This document shows, in pieces, positions 43,100 through 53,399 of a stretch of DNA of 64,000 bases. Source of the DNA: Symbiodinium microadriaticum (Eukaryota; Sar; Dinophyceae; Suessiales; Symbiodiniaceae); assembly GCA_001939145.1 (NCBI GenBank), contig LSRX01000131.1, positions 377,127-441,126 on the forward strand. The letters are read 5' to 3'. The notes below the pieces were generated by a model. It worked only from the letters and a program-made list of their open reading frames with translations, had not been told where the DNA came from and ran no database searches. The translations under genes and the position numbers were made by a program. Numbering within the stretch: the first letter of the stretch is position 1; each line of letters starts with the position of its first letter.

Positions 43100-46000
43100 C
43101 TCAGTGCTCAAAGCACTCTGCCTCCGACGAACTGATGCGGCAACAAGCAGGATCCAGGGTGAGAATGTCGAGCCAAGCTGCGAAAATATCGCCTCGTTGT
43201 TTCCCAACCGATGGGCGCTGGGAGTTGTACAGGGCGCGCTTCTCGCTCAGGGAAGCCTCAGCTTTCAGCTGCTGAGCGGGCGACACTTGCAACGCGAGGT
43301 GCCCTCTCAGCAGTGGTACCTCCCAATCTTTGAACTGCTCCTCCCCCAACAAAGCCAGCATAACGTGATGCATGAACCTGGCGGTGAGCTGACGTAAATC
43401 TTGACAGAGTGCGGCTGATCCCAGATGTTTATCGCAAAGGGCCGGTCCAAAACTCGTGCAGTGTTTGAGGGCGGGGCTCATCACAATCTCCATGCACCCG
43501 AACACCGCCTTTCATGCGCTGACCGTTGACGAGAGTCCTAGCCGGTTGTGCGCACTGATCCGGTTTTCAATTGTCCAAGTCTCCGGAGGCTTGGCACAAC
43601 GTGTCCATTTCCGTATCCTGCAGGGCACATAGTACGAAAGCAGCACCCATGTTGAGCCAGTTTCCCCGTTTCCGTCAATGCAAGCGACAAAGCTCGGGTT
43701 CGCAAGACAAGGCATCGTTGGCTCTGCCTGCAGCTGTTCTGTGCCCGAACGCGTGCCTGTCGCACGCAGACGATCAAGGGCCCCTTCTGAATGGCCACCA
43801 CCTGCGCAGGTTCGTTGTGTTTGTGACGAGATGTCACGAGGCTCCCGCAGCTCCCGTCAGCCTGGTTGGAAGGCCCGATGCTCATTGTACTGCCCAGGCC
43901 TTGGCGACAGGAGCTCGCACTTCATAGCACTTTGCGTCGCCTGCTACTTGATCGATGTCCCGACATTGAACAAACACGAGATTAGTCCGACGGCAACTTC
44001 AAACAAGCCTGTGTGGCTGCTTTAGAGAAATCGTGGCCACAAGTAGCTGGGCAATCAGCATGACCACACGTACGAACGCCATCCCTACCACCACCGAAAT
44101 CATCATGCTCATGCGAAGCAGGCAAGCAGTGGGCGTGCCTGCAAGGGCGACACGGAAACAGTGAACAAGGTCACTAAGCCACCCAATTTTAGTGGCTTAG
44201 ATTTGTCACTAGATGTTGCGCAATGCATGACCTAGGACTATATACCACACACGGACCCGGGAAACGATTTGGCATGGCAGAGTCGTATCAGTCGCTACAG
44301 TCCGTGGCGCACCTCAGAAACCCAAACGAGTTCGATAGCCCAGAATCGGTCCTGACTCCCTTGCCTTTGTCATAAAGCACTTCGGCGCAAATCATACAGG
44401 TACCAACGCTCCGGTGTTGGGGGAACGGGACACCATGGCGCACAAATACCTATTCCGATTTCAGATAGGAATAGTGCATGCCGAAGTTCTTAGACAGGCA
44501 TCCGCCTCGGCCGCATGCCTTTAGAGCGCAGAGTGGTTGGGGAAAGTCATCTGGTAGCCGCAGTGTGCAGACTAGACTCAGCCAAGCGACTCAAAGGCTG
44601 GCCGAAGAACGCACTCTTCCAGTCCATCCCCGAAGCTTATGACCGTGTCATGCAAAGGCCTTAGCTTAAGCGACCGCATGCCGCCGCATGCCATCACACC
44701 CTTGATCTGCCCAGTGGGCATGCCTTGCTTCCGTGCCCCAGGAAGCAAAAACAAGTCTCAAAATGTTGAAAATGCAGCAAACCACCCCCCGCAGTCATCA
44801 CAGCTGCGGCCCGTCCAATGATTGCTCCCACATCCAGGGCATCGTCGGATGTGGGGAGGGATGGGACCAGGAAGAAGGCCAGCTAAGTAGTCCTTGGAGT
44901 CAGCTATGCTTCTTGAGATTCACGAGTGTGGCGTTCTGAACTTCAGACGTCTCATCTCAAGTGAACAGGCACGCACTTTCAAGCAAAGGCACCTCTGCAC
45001 GATCTTCAGGTACGTACCAGTTCCGCCTCCGGCAGGATTAGTTGTTGGGCTTGGTATCAGGGGCAGCTGTGCCAAAAGCTGAGCACGGCACACATAGCGC
45101 TTTCTGCAGCTAGGGCAGTACTCTGTGAAGGCGGAGCCATGAACATCGGAGAGCTTGCTATAAGGAATTCCGCTGAGATGATGCAATCCATCTGCATTCT
45201 GGCTCACAACATATGCAATCCTGAGCGTATGCAAGGGGCAAGACCGATCGCTAATGCGCATAACACCAGGCAGGCTTGTCCCAAAGAACAGTGCAGCCGT
45301 TCGAGACTGCACCATGACTCGTGAGTACTTGTGGACCACGGAGGACGACTCCAGAAATATGCGAGGCTTTGACGTGTGAGGCACATAAATTAGTACCGAG
45401 TGTCTTGCCCATCTCCACCAGCTTCGCGAGAGCCTCGTGTGCAAAAGTAGGCCGCAGTTCCTCATATACGGTGGTGTATGCAAGGTCTGCACCTGCCAGG
45501 AGTTTAGCAAGCCACTGAACGACCATCATAAGTGCGCATCTTGCAGATTCTTTCGTTCCCACGCGGCCAAAGACGAGTGGAGCGAGCTGCTACGCCCTAC
45601 ACACACGCTTGGGCGGTCTCTTGTGTCTGCGAAACTGACATATATTCCATAAATGGGGCAGGGCGGCTCCCCCCCTGACCTTGTCAATGATGTATCCGCC
45701 CTACCTGGCCATTGGGCCAGTAGCAACGACAGTGACACGACAATGCGTGTACACGCAGGCGTCGTGAATAAATGTGGCACAACAAGTTTGAATTGAACAA
45801 GCCAAACAAGCAAGCAAAGACATGTGAGTGTGCAGGGTTCGCTGTGTGCGTCGGCCAATAGGCCGCCCACCCCCACGAAAACGACCCAACCCTGAGCTGA
45901 AACAAGCAAGCAAGCAAGCAAAGCCAGGTGAGTGTTGTTTGCGTGATACTTTGATAATGTGGCTTTTCGTGGGACGAGTGGTCAGAGGACGGAGCGCTTA

Positions 46001-46440
46001 AGGGTTGGCCGTACGCAACGGCCAGTGGCCCCGTCCACCCCGACCTCAAGGTATCTCACAGGGCGCTGCCAAGACAAGTCACATGGATCCACCCCGACCC
46101 CATCAAAGGGAGCGTAGAGGGCAGGGCGGCAGAGGGGGGTACCCCCAACCAGGCCTTGGGCTTCGAGGGTCCACTTGCCCTGCTTGCCCCGATAATCACC
46201 CAGTCCGGCAGCTGTAGAAAGCCCCGCTCCCGTGAAGCAGATTGCTCGCCTCGAGTGCAAACAGGCTCCATCCATCCCTCTCTCAGCATGTTTCAATCAA
46301 GGCACGAGCTTTTGCGCAGTACGTCCGCGGCCTTACCAGCTTCGCGGACCATGTCCTCATCACACGGGCACTCACCCCCTCCTTGCTTCGGCAGCCCGCG
46401 TCTGCCCCCGTAACATTGCGCAAATGTTCTGGGCCCCGAA
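43100..46440 (-). CDS. Sirtuin, SIRT6/7-like NAD+-dependent deacylase
   Basis: Spliced minus-strand gene. In order: GLPKQGGGECPCDEDMVREA and GKAADVLRKSS (about 46395-46306), joined by a 56-base intron to RAICFTGAGLSTAAGLGDYR plus GKQGKWTLEAQGL (46249 on; the NAD-binding GAGxS and DYRG motifs). Next, DLAYTTVYEELRPTFAHEAL with AKLVEMGK (to 45405), joined by a GA-AG intron to IAYVVSQNADGLHHLSGIPY (45220 on; QNxDG), then KLSDVHGSAFTEYCPSC (HG catalytic His; first zinc CxxC). Then CPGCGSNHWTGRSCDDCGG (about 44840-44785; second CxxC), PLHDTVISFGDGLEECVLRP (about 44665), and LGSTMSIGPSNQ with VVAIQ (about 43895-43800). A helical frame ending near 43101 (LTARFMHHVMLALLGEEQFK) may be the C-terminus. 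DYRG and the KW spacing point to the SIRT6/7 class, which acts on chromatin. Deviations: Asn-Ala-Asp in QNADG and an additional CPGC pair. The start codon is not fixed. Confidence 0.85.
45221..45404 (-). other. GA-AG intron, 184 bases
   Basis: The only junction that joins VEMGK to IAYVVSQNADG in frame uses the donor CAA|GACACT and acceptor CAG|GATTGC. Sliding by one base gives AC-GG, which is less likely. GA donors are known in Symbiodiniaceae. Confidence 0.65.
45770..45930. repeat. Diverged direct repeat with (AAGC)n
   Basis: 'aacaag..aagcaagcaaag' followed by 'gtgagtgt' occurs at about 45782-45828 and again at about 45900-45937, within a sirtuin intron. A related CTTG run lies at 4003-4018. 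Confidence 0.6.
46250..46305 (-). other. GT-AG intron, 56 bases
   Basis: Joins VLRKSS to RAICFTGAGLS in phase, matching the sirtuin N-terminal consensus. The donor is CTC|GTGCCT and the acceptor GAG|GCGAGC. Confidence 0.75.
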
Positions 46441-46614
46441 ACGTGTTCCCAGCGTCAGAAGCGGCATCAAAATGCTCAGCGGTGGATGCAGCCGTTTGCA
46501 GTAGTTGCAGATCTGATTTCGCCAGGCTACGTCCTCGGAGCTGCTCGCACAACTATACATTTCCCTTTGCGGCATGATCTCGCTGGGACACGACATGACA
46601 TGACGTCAGTGCTG

Positions 46615-47067
46615 CTAGAATGACAACCACAAACGACACTGTTCAAGTTGCAAGTGACGGTTGGCGAGCAGCTGCTCCCAGCAAGTTCGATGGAATGCCA
46701 TTGGCTCGCCGTATCGCCACCTGATGCCTCCGTCGCATCCATCTTCATTGGCTCGGCCAGCTCCAAGGGCCAGAGCCACCTCCACCCGAGCTGCCCCTCC
46801 CTCGATTCCTCCCAGGCGGCAATCTCTGCAGCTGCATTCCCACGAAAGCTCTCGCTGTCGTTTCCTGTCCGAAGCCTTCGAAGGCAGGCCTCTTGTCACC
46901 ATTCCTGCAGCACCTACAGCCGCCACTTTGCCGGGAAGGCGGGACAGTGGTTGGAATTCCTTTCGCACACCACGAAGCTGCGGGTGCAGCCTTGCCGCAG
47001 CTCTCCGCAAGCCTCGCCCACGTTCAAGTCCAGCGGCGAAAGGCAGCCGCGGTGCGACATGGGCCAT
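46615..47067 (-). CDS. Hypothetical Cys/His-containing C-terminal exon
   Basis: A 150-codon minus frame ending TAG at about 46617. Its last 90 residues look real: SKASDRKRQRELSWECSCRD then CRLGGIEGG, and later GGIRWRYGEPMAFHRTCWEQ. The CSC..C and H..C arrangement could bind zinc. The Arg/Pro-rich first part overlaps another open minus frame (KFLSLAKVTNSSHVRWPMSH, 47114 down), so the exon limits are unclear. The plus strand is also open across 46648-47127. Its position just upstream of the sirtuin start suggests a separate gene. No family recognised. Confidence 0.35.
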   Translation of the reverse strand: MAHVAPRLPFAAGLERGRGLRRAAARLHPQLRGVRKEFQPLSRLPGKVAAVGAAGMVTRGLPSKASDRKRQRELSWECSCRDCRLGGIEGGAARVEVALALGAGRANEDGCDGGIRWRYGEPMAFHRTCWEQLLANRHLQLEQCRLWLSF

Positions 47068-47229
47068 CTAACATGTGATGAGTTAGTAACCTTGGCCAAG
47101 GACAGGAACTTCAAGTGCCTTTCGTGACTGTCGACGTCGAGTGAAGAAGCTTCGACACACCTACTTCATCTCACTTCCCGTGTCTGGGTCAGCAGATGTG
47201 CAACGGTAAACAGGCGATCTTGGCCATAG

Positions 47230-47980
47230 GCATCAGCTCGACACGGCATTATCGTGCGGTATTGATGCAAGTGGCAGCAAAGCCATGTTTGTCAATTGTC
47301 GATTTCCAGCGCTGGTCCGCAGGTGTTCAGGGAAACCTGGTGAAACAGACAGATCATCCGATGATCTCCGAGGCAGAATGCCCACCAGTGCGTAAGGACT
47401 CAACTGCTGGTCAACAGACAGCGAGTCGATTGCGAGTTCAGAGAGGCTGTCTGGATGCATGCACCCGATTACTTGATGTCCTGGTTGCACCGGTGTCAAC
47501 TCTGAGAAACTCTCAGACGTCAGCCAGGAATGTCTGCGGCACCGTGCCAAAGCAAGCGCATGCCACGATGTCGTGAATCCCTGCGGCAGCTTCTCTTTGA
47601 GAAGCTTGCCCAAAAACTTTGCATAATCTGCATCGCTTGCACTGGAGCATGGAGACAGTTTGGCAAGCGCATTGCCCATGCCACGTCTCTTGCTCTTTCT
47701 TTCATGCCATCATAGTTCACAAACCAAGTGCTCTTTGAGGCAGCCTCTTGCTTCACAACTCAAGCTCCCATGTTCAGTCCTACGACGCTCAAATTGCGAT
47801 GTGCTGAGATCTCGACCTGGTGTCAACTCAGAGACGATGCCGCTTAACGGCTGACACCTTAGCAAAGGCTGCCCTAGCCATGCTCGGACGAAAGCTGTTG
47901 CACAGGTCCCTGCGTTTGCGGTGCGGAAGTGACCTTGGATCCAAATCAAGCGCATTGCGAACGTCCAAGAAGCTGCAGAG
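47230..47980 (-). CDS. Unknown spliced gene, candidate exons
   Basis: About 47972-47862 reads FLDVRNALDLDPRSLPHRKR then RDLCNSFRPSMARAAFAK with a GT donor after it. About 47756-47660 reads AASKSTWFVNYDGMKERARD then VAWAMRLPNCLHA. About 47640-47580 reads ADYAKFLGKLLKEKLPQG in another frame. All minus-strand. No family recognised. Confidence 0.35.
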
Positions 47981-48154
47981 ACCAGGACTTTGCTTCTCAC
48001 GACATAGGTCCTGGGCAGAAGATCTTTAGATGTCGGCCTGCTACCTTCCTGTCTTCCTACCTACCTACTCACCTGCCCGCCTCGCCTACGTACCTACCTC
48101 CCTTCCTGCCTACCTGCCTACCTTTACCTACCTGCTCTTGGGTGGGTGGGTTGG

Positions 48155-48377
48155 NNNNNNNNNNNNNNNNNNNNNNNNNNNNNNNNNNNNNNNNNNNNNN
48201 NNNNNNNNNNNNNNNNNNNNNNNNNNNNNNNNNNNNNNNNNNNNNNNNNNNNNNNNNNNNNNNNNNNNNNNNNNNNNNNNNNNNNNNNNNNNNNNNNNNN
48301 NNNNNNNNNNNNNNNNNNNNNNNNNNNNNNNNNNNNNNNNNNNNNNNNNNNNNNNNNNNNNNNNNNNNNNNNNNNNN
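48155..48377. other. Assembly gap (223 N)
   Basis: Run of N. The left flank is (CTAC)n-like pyrimidine-rich repeat, the right flank G-rich (ggttggggcggggggtggggtgggtggg), so the unresolved part is probably a simple repeat. Open frames crossing it are meaningless. Confidence 0.99.
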
Positions 48378-48899
48378 GGTTGGGGCGGGGGGTGGGGTGG
48401 GTGGGTCAAGCACCTGTGTCCGTAAGTGCTGTAACGTGTACGCAAATGAAACACTCAAAAGGAGAAGGATCATCCAGCCTGGTGGCTGCAGTCTTCACCT
48501 CAGGCGCAAGGGTTAGACTCACAAATCCACTCGGAGCGAGGATGCCTATACCTATGTTACCTATGGTTACATCTGCACGGCACAGCACAGATCACAACTC
48601 GCCCGTGAAAGTGCCACGACCCGCCACTCTTTGGGTATCGTGCTTTGTGGAGAATGCATGCAGTCGCGCAAAAACTGCCATCTCCCGGTGTTCCATAGTC
48701 ATCCTAGGTCCTGGGGTGCAAACTGAAGCCCAGCAGCCGCACCAGCCTTCCAGAAGCTGCACATCACCGATCCCACAAGTACTGTATCTCCACGAAGACT
48801 GTCATGCAACAGCTTACAGAAAACATGACACCTTCAACGACTTCGAACTTCCAGGGGAAGACCTGTGAAGTAGCAGGGTCGCGGCGGTGAGCATTATAT

Positions 48900-49300
48900 C
48901 AGAAAGCATCAAGCTCTCGGCTTTGCAGCTGCTGAGGTGCCGTTGTTTGCATCTGCAATATTGATTTCGGGAGGCCTTGGCAGTTCTGGGCAATTGAAAC
49001 TCCACCCGACCATTGAATGCAATACTGCCGCAAGAACGTGGCAAGACCTTTCAAAGTCCCCAGAGCTGCAGGACTGAGGCCGTTGCTTGTCACCGAAGCC
49101 CTCTGCTGCCTGGCCTGCACCGGTCTCCTGCACAGCAGGGTTCTGGCATCTCGCTCTGCACAGCACAGTGTCATCCGTGCACTTACAATTTCTGCCACAC
49201 TCACTGGGCCCCCCCGCATTGGTGCTAGACTTTTTGAGGGTCGGGGCCTCAGGCTTAGGAGTCGCAAAGCTGCCGGACAGCCCGACTGCAAGATCCACAC
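48900..49300 (-). CDS. Possible exon, unknown gene
   Basis: About 49298-49200 reads DLAVGLSGSFATPKPEAPTL then KKSSTNAGGPSE next to a GTGAGT sequence. Downstream minus frames reach 48899 but are less convincing. No family recognised. Confidence 0.25.
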
Positions 49301-49439
49301 TTTAATGCCTGAAGGCCTGGCACTGTTGGTTCGGTTCAAGGACTGCTTCATCTTTGTCTCCGCTGCCTTCGCCGCAGTCACTCGCCTGCGTGCGCGGGGC
49401 CATCTTCAGCTTGCAGGGCAGCCCCAGAATGGCTAACGA

Positions 49440-50660
49440 CCTCCACAGCAGGCACTATGGGTTTTGATGAATGACGAGGGATAGCAATGCTCGCCACTAT
49501 GACCGAATGTCTTGCCGAGCAGGAGGTTGCTGGACAGTAAACCCGTGGACATCCTTCTCCTTCTCAGGTTATGTGAGGTTATGGGAGAAGCCCCGCAACC
49601 CTCTGCAGCAACCGGCAACTGCATTTGCAGGCCATTGCATAAAAGCAAGACCTAACGGTGACACGAGGCAAGGCACGAATTGCAGTCATGCCTGCCTTCG
49701 GCATTCGGCAAGGACCGGTCCTGCCCTTCCAGGGACCAACTCGGTCCCGCTACTGCCACAAGACATACTCTACGGATCCCTAGGAGATGATTGAGATACA
49801 CTTCTCCCGCTAAAAAAAGTTTATGAGTTATGCGCTTCTATTTTTTAAGGACCACCCATGGCTTGGTGCGTGGGACAAGTTCTGCAGACGTTGCCATGCT
49901 TTTGAGCTCCCCGATGCCCTGATGTGAATTTCATTCCAGCCCAACCTCCTACACCTACTCATCCCTCGGCATCGAACTTCTCTTCTTTGTCCTCCTTGGA
50001 TTTGCCCAACCTGAACTCGGCCAGAAGCGCATGTGATCAATCCGATCCCTTTACCTCCCGGCAGCGAGCCTGTACTCCAAATTCTGAGCCTCACTAATTT
50101 GACGTAAACGCGGCCTTGGATGTCTCGCAAAGCAGCCAAGCAACACTCAAGCAACACAGGTGCAGGCTGCAAGCCACGGCACGCTTGCAGTCTGGGATCC
50201 CTGCGTGAGCTGCTTCAAAACATCCTCAATGTCTTGAGAAGAGGTCGGCGGCTTTCCTGGAGGTGTTCGGCACTGTCCATTGCAGGGCTCATTTCAGAAA
50301 CGTGCCTGCGACTGTGTCGTTCACGGAATTCCTTCTGTTGGGCTCCACGTGTCCTGCAGAAGCCCGGAAAACGCCTGAATACGCCTGACTTCCTACAAGT
50401 ACCACTTCAGGTTCCAGTGCTCAAACTCGAACCACTGTCCTTTCGGCTTGCTCGTGATCGACTCTTCGTCCAGGCGTCGAGCCTTGGAAGCCTTGGCAGC
50501 TTGAAGACTTGAAGGAGCGTGATTCGAAGACGTGCAAACCGCAGCAATCGAAGCCGTCAGCCTTTACAAGTAAACCAAACAAACTTGGCACAGCTTTTTG
50601 TGGAGCCTGTTCCGGGCTGCACGGATCTGCTCTTTGGCAGCAAGACAAGACCTGAGCAGC
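49440..50660. other. No assigned gene
   Basis: Open frames of 75-130 codons on both strands, none recognisable. Confidence 0.35.
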
Positions 50661-50679
50661 TACTCAGCTACTGAGAGGC

Positions 50680-51882
50680 TCAGCCACCGTGCCGATCTCG
50701 TCGCGCAGAACTGAAGTCCGCGGCCATCTTCTCCAAGACAGGAAGCGTCTGCACCAGGAAAGCGCTTCTCCTGACATCCTCCCCACCGCCACGCTCTGGC
50801 AACGGCGCTAGGAGAGATTTGTTCAGTTGAAGCGCTGATTGATTATGACTCCCAGCAATCACTGCATCAGAGATTACGGCATCAATGACATCACACGGTG
50901 GTGGCAGCAGGATCGCCCGAACTGCATAGCGAACCTTCCTTCCACCAACCTCACCGAATAACATCAGGAACAAGACACAACCAAGCGCATACCAGTCCCG
51001 TGTAACAAATTGGTGCAAGACAGCGCTAGGAGACTGAGGCACGTCGACTGGTGACTCGGATGTGAAAGGCCCTTCCGGTGGCAAGAACGCCGGAGTTCCA
51101 GAGAAACGGCCACACAAGGATGCAGAAGACTGCGCGAGCTTGTCAATGTGTTTTGCCAATCCAAAGTCCGCCAGCTTCGCCACTTTCAGCTCTGCTGGCT
51201 TCCGCACGGTCCGGATCAGAATGTTCTCGGGCTTGAGGTCGCAGAAAACAATTTCTCTGTCGTGGAGGTGCTGCAAAGCCAAGTAAATGCACCCCAGAAA
51301 CATCCCGGAATCTCGCTCGGGTAGGCCCTCCGCAACTCCGAAGGCATTCTGGCTGTCGAGGATGTATCGGTTCAGATCAACGTCACACAACTCCAGAAGA
51401 ATGCAGTAAAAGGACGAAGTGCAAAAGACTTGAATGAGCTCTACAACGTATGGGTGCTTGACTTCATGGAGTGCATTTGCTTCTCGAACGGCTGCTCTTG
51501 CCACTCGACTTCGGCCCTGGAGCTTCAGTGCATACTCCATTCCTCGTCTAGTATCGCAGACTTTGTAGACTCGACCGAAGCCACCCTCCCCCAATTTCGC
51601 AAGGGCCTCCAGGCGTGACAGCCTTAAGGGCTGACGTTCCCAACAAATTTCCAGCAGGGAAGCGAACTGGTCACCGATGCCCTTGGAGAAGAGCCAGCCG
51701 GCAAGGTTCACTGCGCCGTCTTGATAGAAGTAGGCCTCGTCCAAGGAAGAACCAAAGACCGCGTCATCAAACGAACATGCAGTCTCCAGTTTCCCGGGTG
51801 CTGTATCCTTGGCCACTGGTCTCAGGCCTCCCGCGGCGAGAAAGCATCGCAGCAGCATGTGCACACACCAGCCCAATATCAT
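50680..51882 (-). CDS. Ser/Thr protein kinase with altered HRD motif
   Basis: Intronless, about 400 codons. ATG at 51882 is the first after an in-frame TAG. The N-terminus begins with a hydrophobic stretch (MILGWCVHMLLRCFLAAGGL), possibly a signal or anchor. Kinase motifs: LGEGGFGRVYKV (about residues 98-109), Lys in EYALKLQ (about 120), the alpha-C Glu in AAVREANALHEVKHPYVVEL, the catalytic loop IVFCDLKPENILI (Asp about 215), DFGLAK (about 239), GTPAFLPPEG in place of APE, and WYALGCVLFLML in subdomain IX. All catalytic residues are kept, but His-Arg of HRD are Phe-Cys, making it a non-RD kinase, usually not controlled by activation-loop phosphorylation. The DLKPEN and LAKHIDK pattern suggests an AGC/CAMK-like relative; the exact family is not fixed. 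The 3' end is 50680. Confidence 0.85.
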   Translation of the reverse strand: MILGWCVHMLLRCFLAAGGLRPVAKDTAPGKLETACSFDDAVFGSSLDEAYFYQDGAVNLAGWLFSKGIGDQFASLLEICWERQPLRLSRLEALAKLGEGGFGRVYKVCDTRRGMEYALKLQGRSRVARAAVREANALHEVKHPYVVELIQVFCTSSFYCILLELCDVDLNRYILDSQNAFGVAEGLPERDSGMFLGCIYLALQHLHDREIVFCDLKPENILIRTVRKPAELKVAKLADFGLAKHIDKLAQSSASLCGRFSGTPAFLPPEGPFTSESPVDVPQSPSAVLHQFVTRDWYALGCVLFLMLFGEVGGRKVRYAVRAILLPPPCDVIDAVISDAVIAGSHNQSALQLNKSLLAPLPERGGGEDVRRSAFLVQTLPVLEKMAADFSSARRDRHGG

Positions 51883-51989
51883 TGCAACCAAACACCTCAC
51901 CAGGGAGGGGCCGAGCTCTTGGTATGGCTACCGTCGTCGGGGACTTTGCACACGCAAAACCTCAGAAAAGCTTTCAGATTAAAGCCTAG

Positions 51990-53387
51990 CTACCCCAGCA
52001 CTCGAATATGGAAACCGGTGTTTCCACTGAGCTGGCCCGATTGAATGGCTGAGTGTTCCAGAAGATACAAGAAAATGGCAGGTCCCATCTCCAAGGACCG
52101 CAGAACGTCCAAACAGATTGTCAAAGTTCGTGCCCGACCAGCCAAGCTTGGCAAGTCGACAAAGAGAGCGATGTTGGAACCGAAGAGCGGAATGGAGAGA
52201 AACAAAGCTCTCTTGGAAAATCCGCTCGATGCCCATGATAGCAGCAGTAGCCCAATCACCCAGTCGCTCAGAGCCGCTAAGAAGAGCCAATGTCCGAAAA
52301 ACTGGCAGGAAGTGACAAGCATGGTTGATGTCACTACCAGAGTACGTGTGATCATCTCCGTTCCACGAAGGAGAGCATGCACGACACTGAAAGGGCATCG
52401 CTGCGCGGTCTGGTACTGGCTCACCAAAGTGCTTGAAACGCCGTAATCTAGAGTGAGCAAGGCAAACAGCACGAGGGCAAATGATCCGCCGGCAGCAATA
52501 CAAACAATCAGATCAAACGATGATAGTGTGTCTCTCGACAGGAAATGACATATTCGCAGCATGAACGGCATCTCGTAAAAGAAGGTAAGGTGACTGCTAT
52601 AGAAAGGCATTCGGAATGCACCACTGTCGGCCATCGATGGGTCCCCAAGCTCAAGAAGGAAACTGTCCCGATACCCTTTGTTGCTCAGCTGTCGGTATCC
52701 ACGAACAAGCTGCCAGCCTGAGAAAATCCCGAGGAGGATGATTGCGTAGAACTGGAATGCTATCAGCCTGATGTAGGCACCTTCCTGCCACAAACGCTGG
52801 CAGAGCTGCGCCATGCGCCTGTCACGGCGCACACAGGCGATTTGAAAAAGCATGAAGCTGATGTCCATGGCGAGGAAGATGAAATACCAAGCATCCTTTG
52901 CGAGCGAATCCAGCTTCCATGTCGACTCATCAAAAGGCTCAATGCCACTTCTGTTGAGGTAGTGGTCCACTACCGCTGCGTTTACCATCGTTCGAGTGTT
53001 TGTTGTCAGAAAAATGACGAAGCTGGACAAGGCCTGCACGCGCGGGCTTTCAAAACACACTGGCCACAGAAACAACTGGCTCCTGCTCCTGGTGGACAGG
53101 CGCCTCTCTGCAGCCTCTAGGGCCAGCGCCATGTTCCTATAGCGTGTGTTCCGTCCCTGGCAGGCGGGGGACATCCCCTCCTCGGACAAGTCAGAGTCGG
53201 CATGACCCCACTCCTGAGTCAGTGCCACAATGTCCACGGCAAAGCGCCGCGCTGGGATGGCCTCCTCGTCCAGTGAGTCGTCTGAAGTCTCTGTGGAGCT
53301 GGTTTCGCTAGAGTCCGAGTTCATCGCACCATTGCATTTGAGCCTGCCTGTTGAAATGCATGATTCTGTGTATGCCTGACTGATCAT
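51990..53387 (-). CDS. Multi-pass membrane protein, unknown family
   Basis: Intronless, 465 codons, ATG at 53387 (an alternative ATG 21 codons in precedes NSDSSETSSTETSDDSLDEE). Acidic Ser-rich cytosolic N-terminus, then about eight hydrophobic segments, including VQALSSFVIFLTTNTR, AWYFIFLAMDISFMLFQIAC, LIAFQFYAIILLGIFSGW, FDLIVCIAAGGSFALVLFAL, FGHWLFLAALSDWVIGLLLL and RSLEMGPAIFLYLLEH. A Glu in the last segment recalls lipid-scramblase-type XK proteins, but this is a weak impression only. It ends 90 bases before the kinase TAG upstream of 51882, in the same direction. The two are likely independent transcription units in one array. Confidence 0.65.
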   Translation of the reverse strand: MISQAYTESCISTGRLKCNGAMNSDSSETSSTETSDDSLDEEAIPARRFAVDIVALTQEWGHADSDLSEEGMSPACQGRNTRYRNMALALEAAERRLSTRSRSQLFLWPVCFESPRVQALSSFVIFLTTNTRTMVNAAVVDHYLNRSGIEPFDESTWKLDSLAKDAWYFIFLAMDISFMLFQIACVRRDRRMAQLCQRLWQEGAYIRLIAFQFYAIILLGIFSGWQLVRGYRQLSNKGYRDSFLLELGDPSMADSGAFRMPFYSSHLTFFYEMPFMLRICHFLSRDTLSSFDLIVCIAAGGSFALVLFALLTLDYGVSSTLVSQYQTAQRCPFSVVHALLRGTEMITRTLVVTSTMLVTSCQFFGHWLFLAALSDWVIGLLLLSWASSGFSKRALFLSIPLFGSNIALFVDLPSLAGRARTLTICLDVLRSLEMGPAIFLYLLEHSAIQSGQLSGNTGFHIRVLG

Positions 53388-53399
53388 AGTGCAGTGTGG

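Larger units (their letters stand above)
40440..43100. other. Mostly unassigned; weak minus-strand exons
   Basis: About 41500-41420 reads CQTLRLSPTKLKAEDWGSFE followed by ALSEILG and a stop, which looks like a C-terminal exon. About 42598-42545 reads ELVYNRLQEDFKLVSG. No family recognised. The rest shows nothing convincing. Confidence 0.3.

Noticed and set aside
48030..48868. Open frames spanning the N run
   Set aside because: They exist only because N is read as open; no evidence of coding.
51935..51955. GGTAGCCATACCAAG before the kinase as a third spliced-leader relic
   Set aside because: Only the first ten bases match the leader and the TTTTGGCT core is missing.
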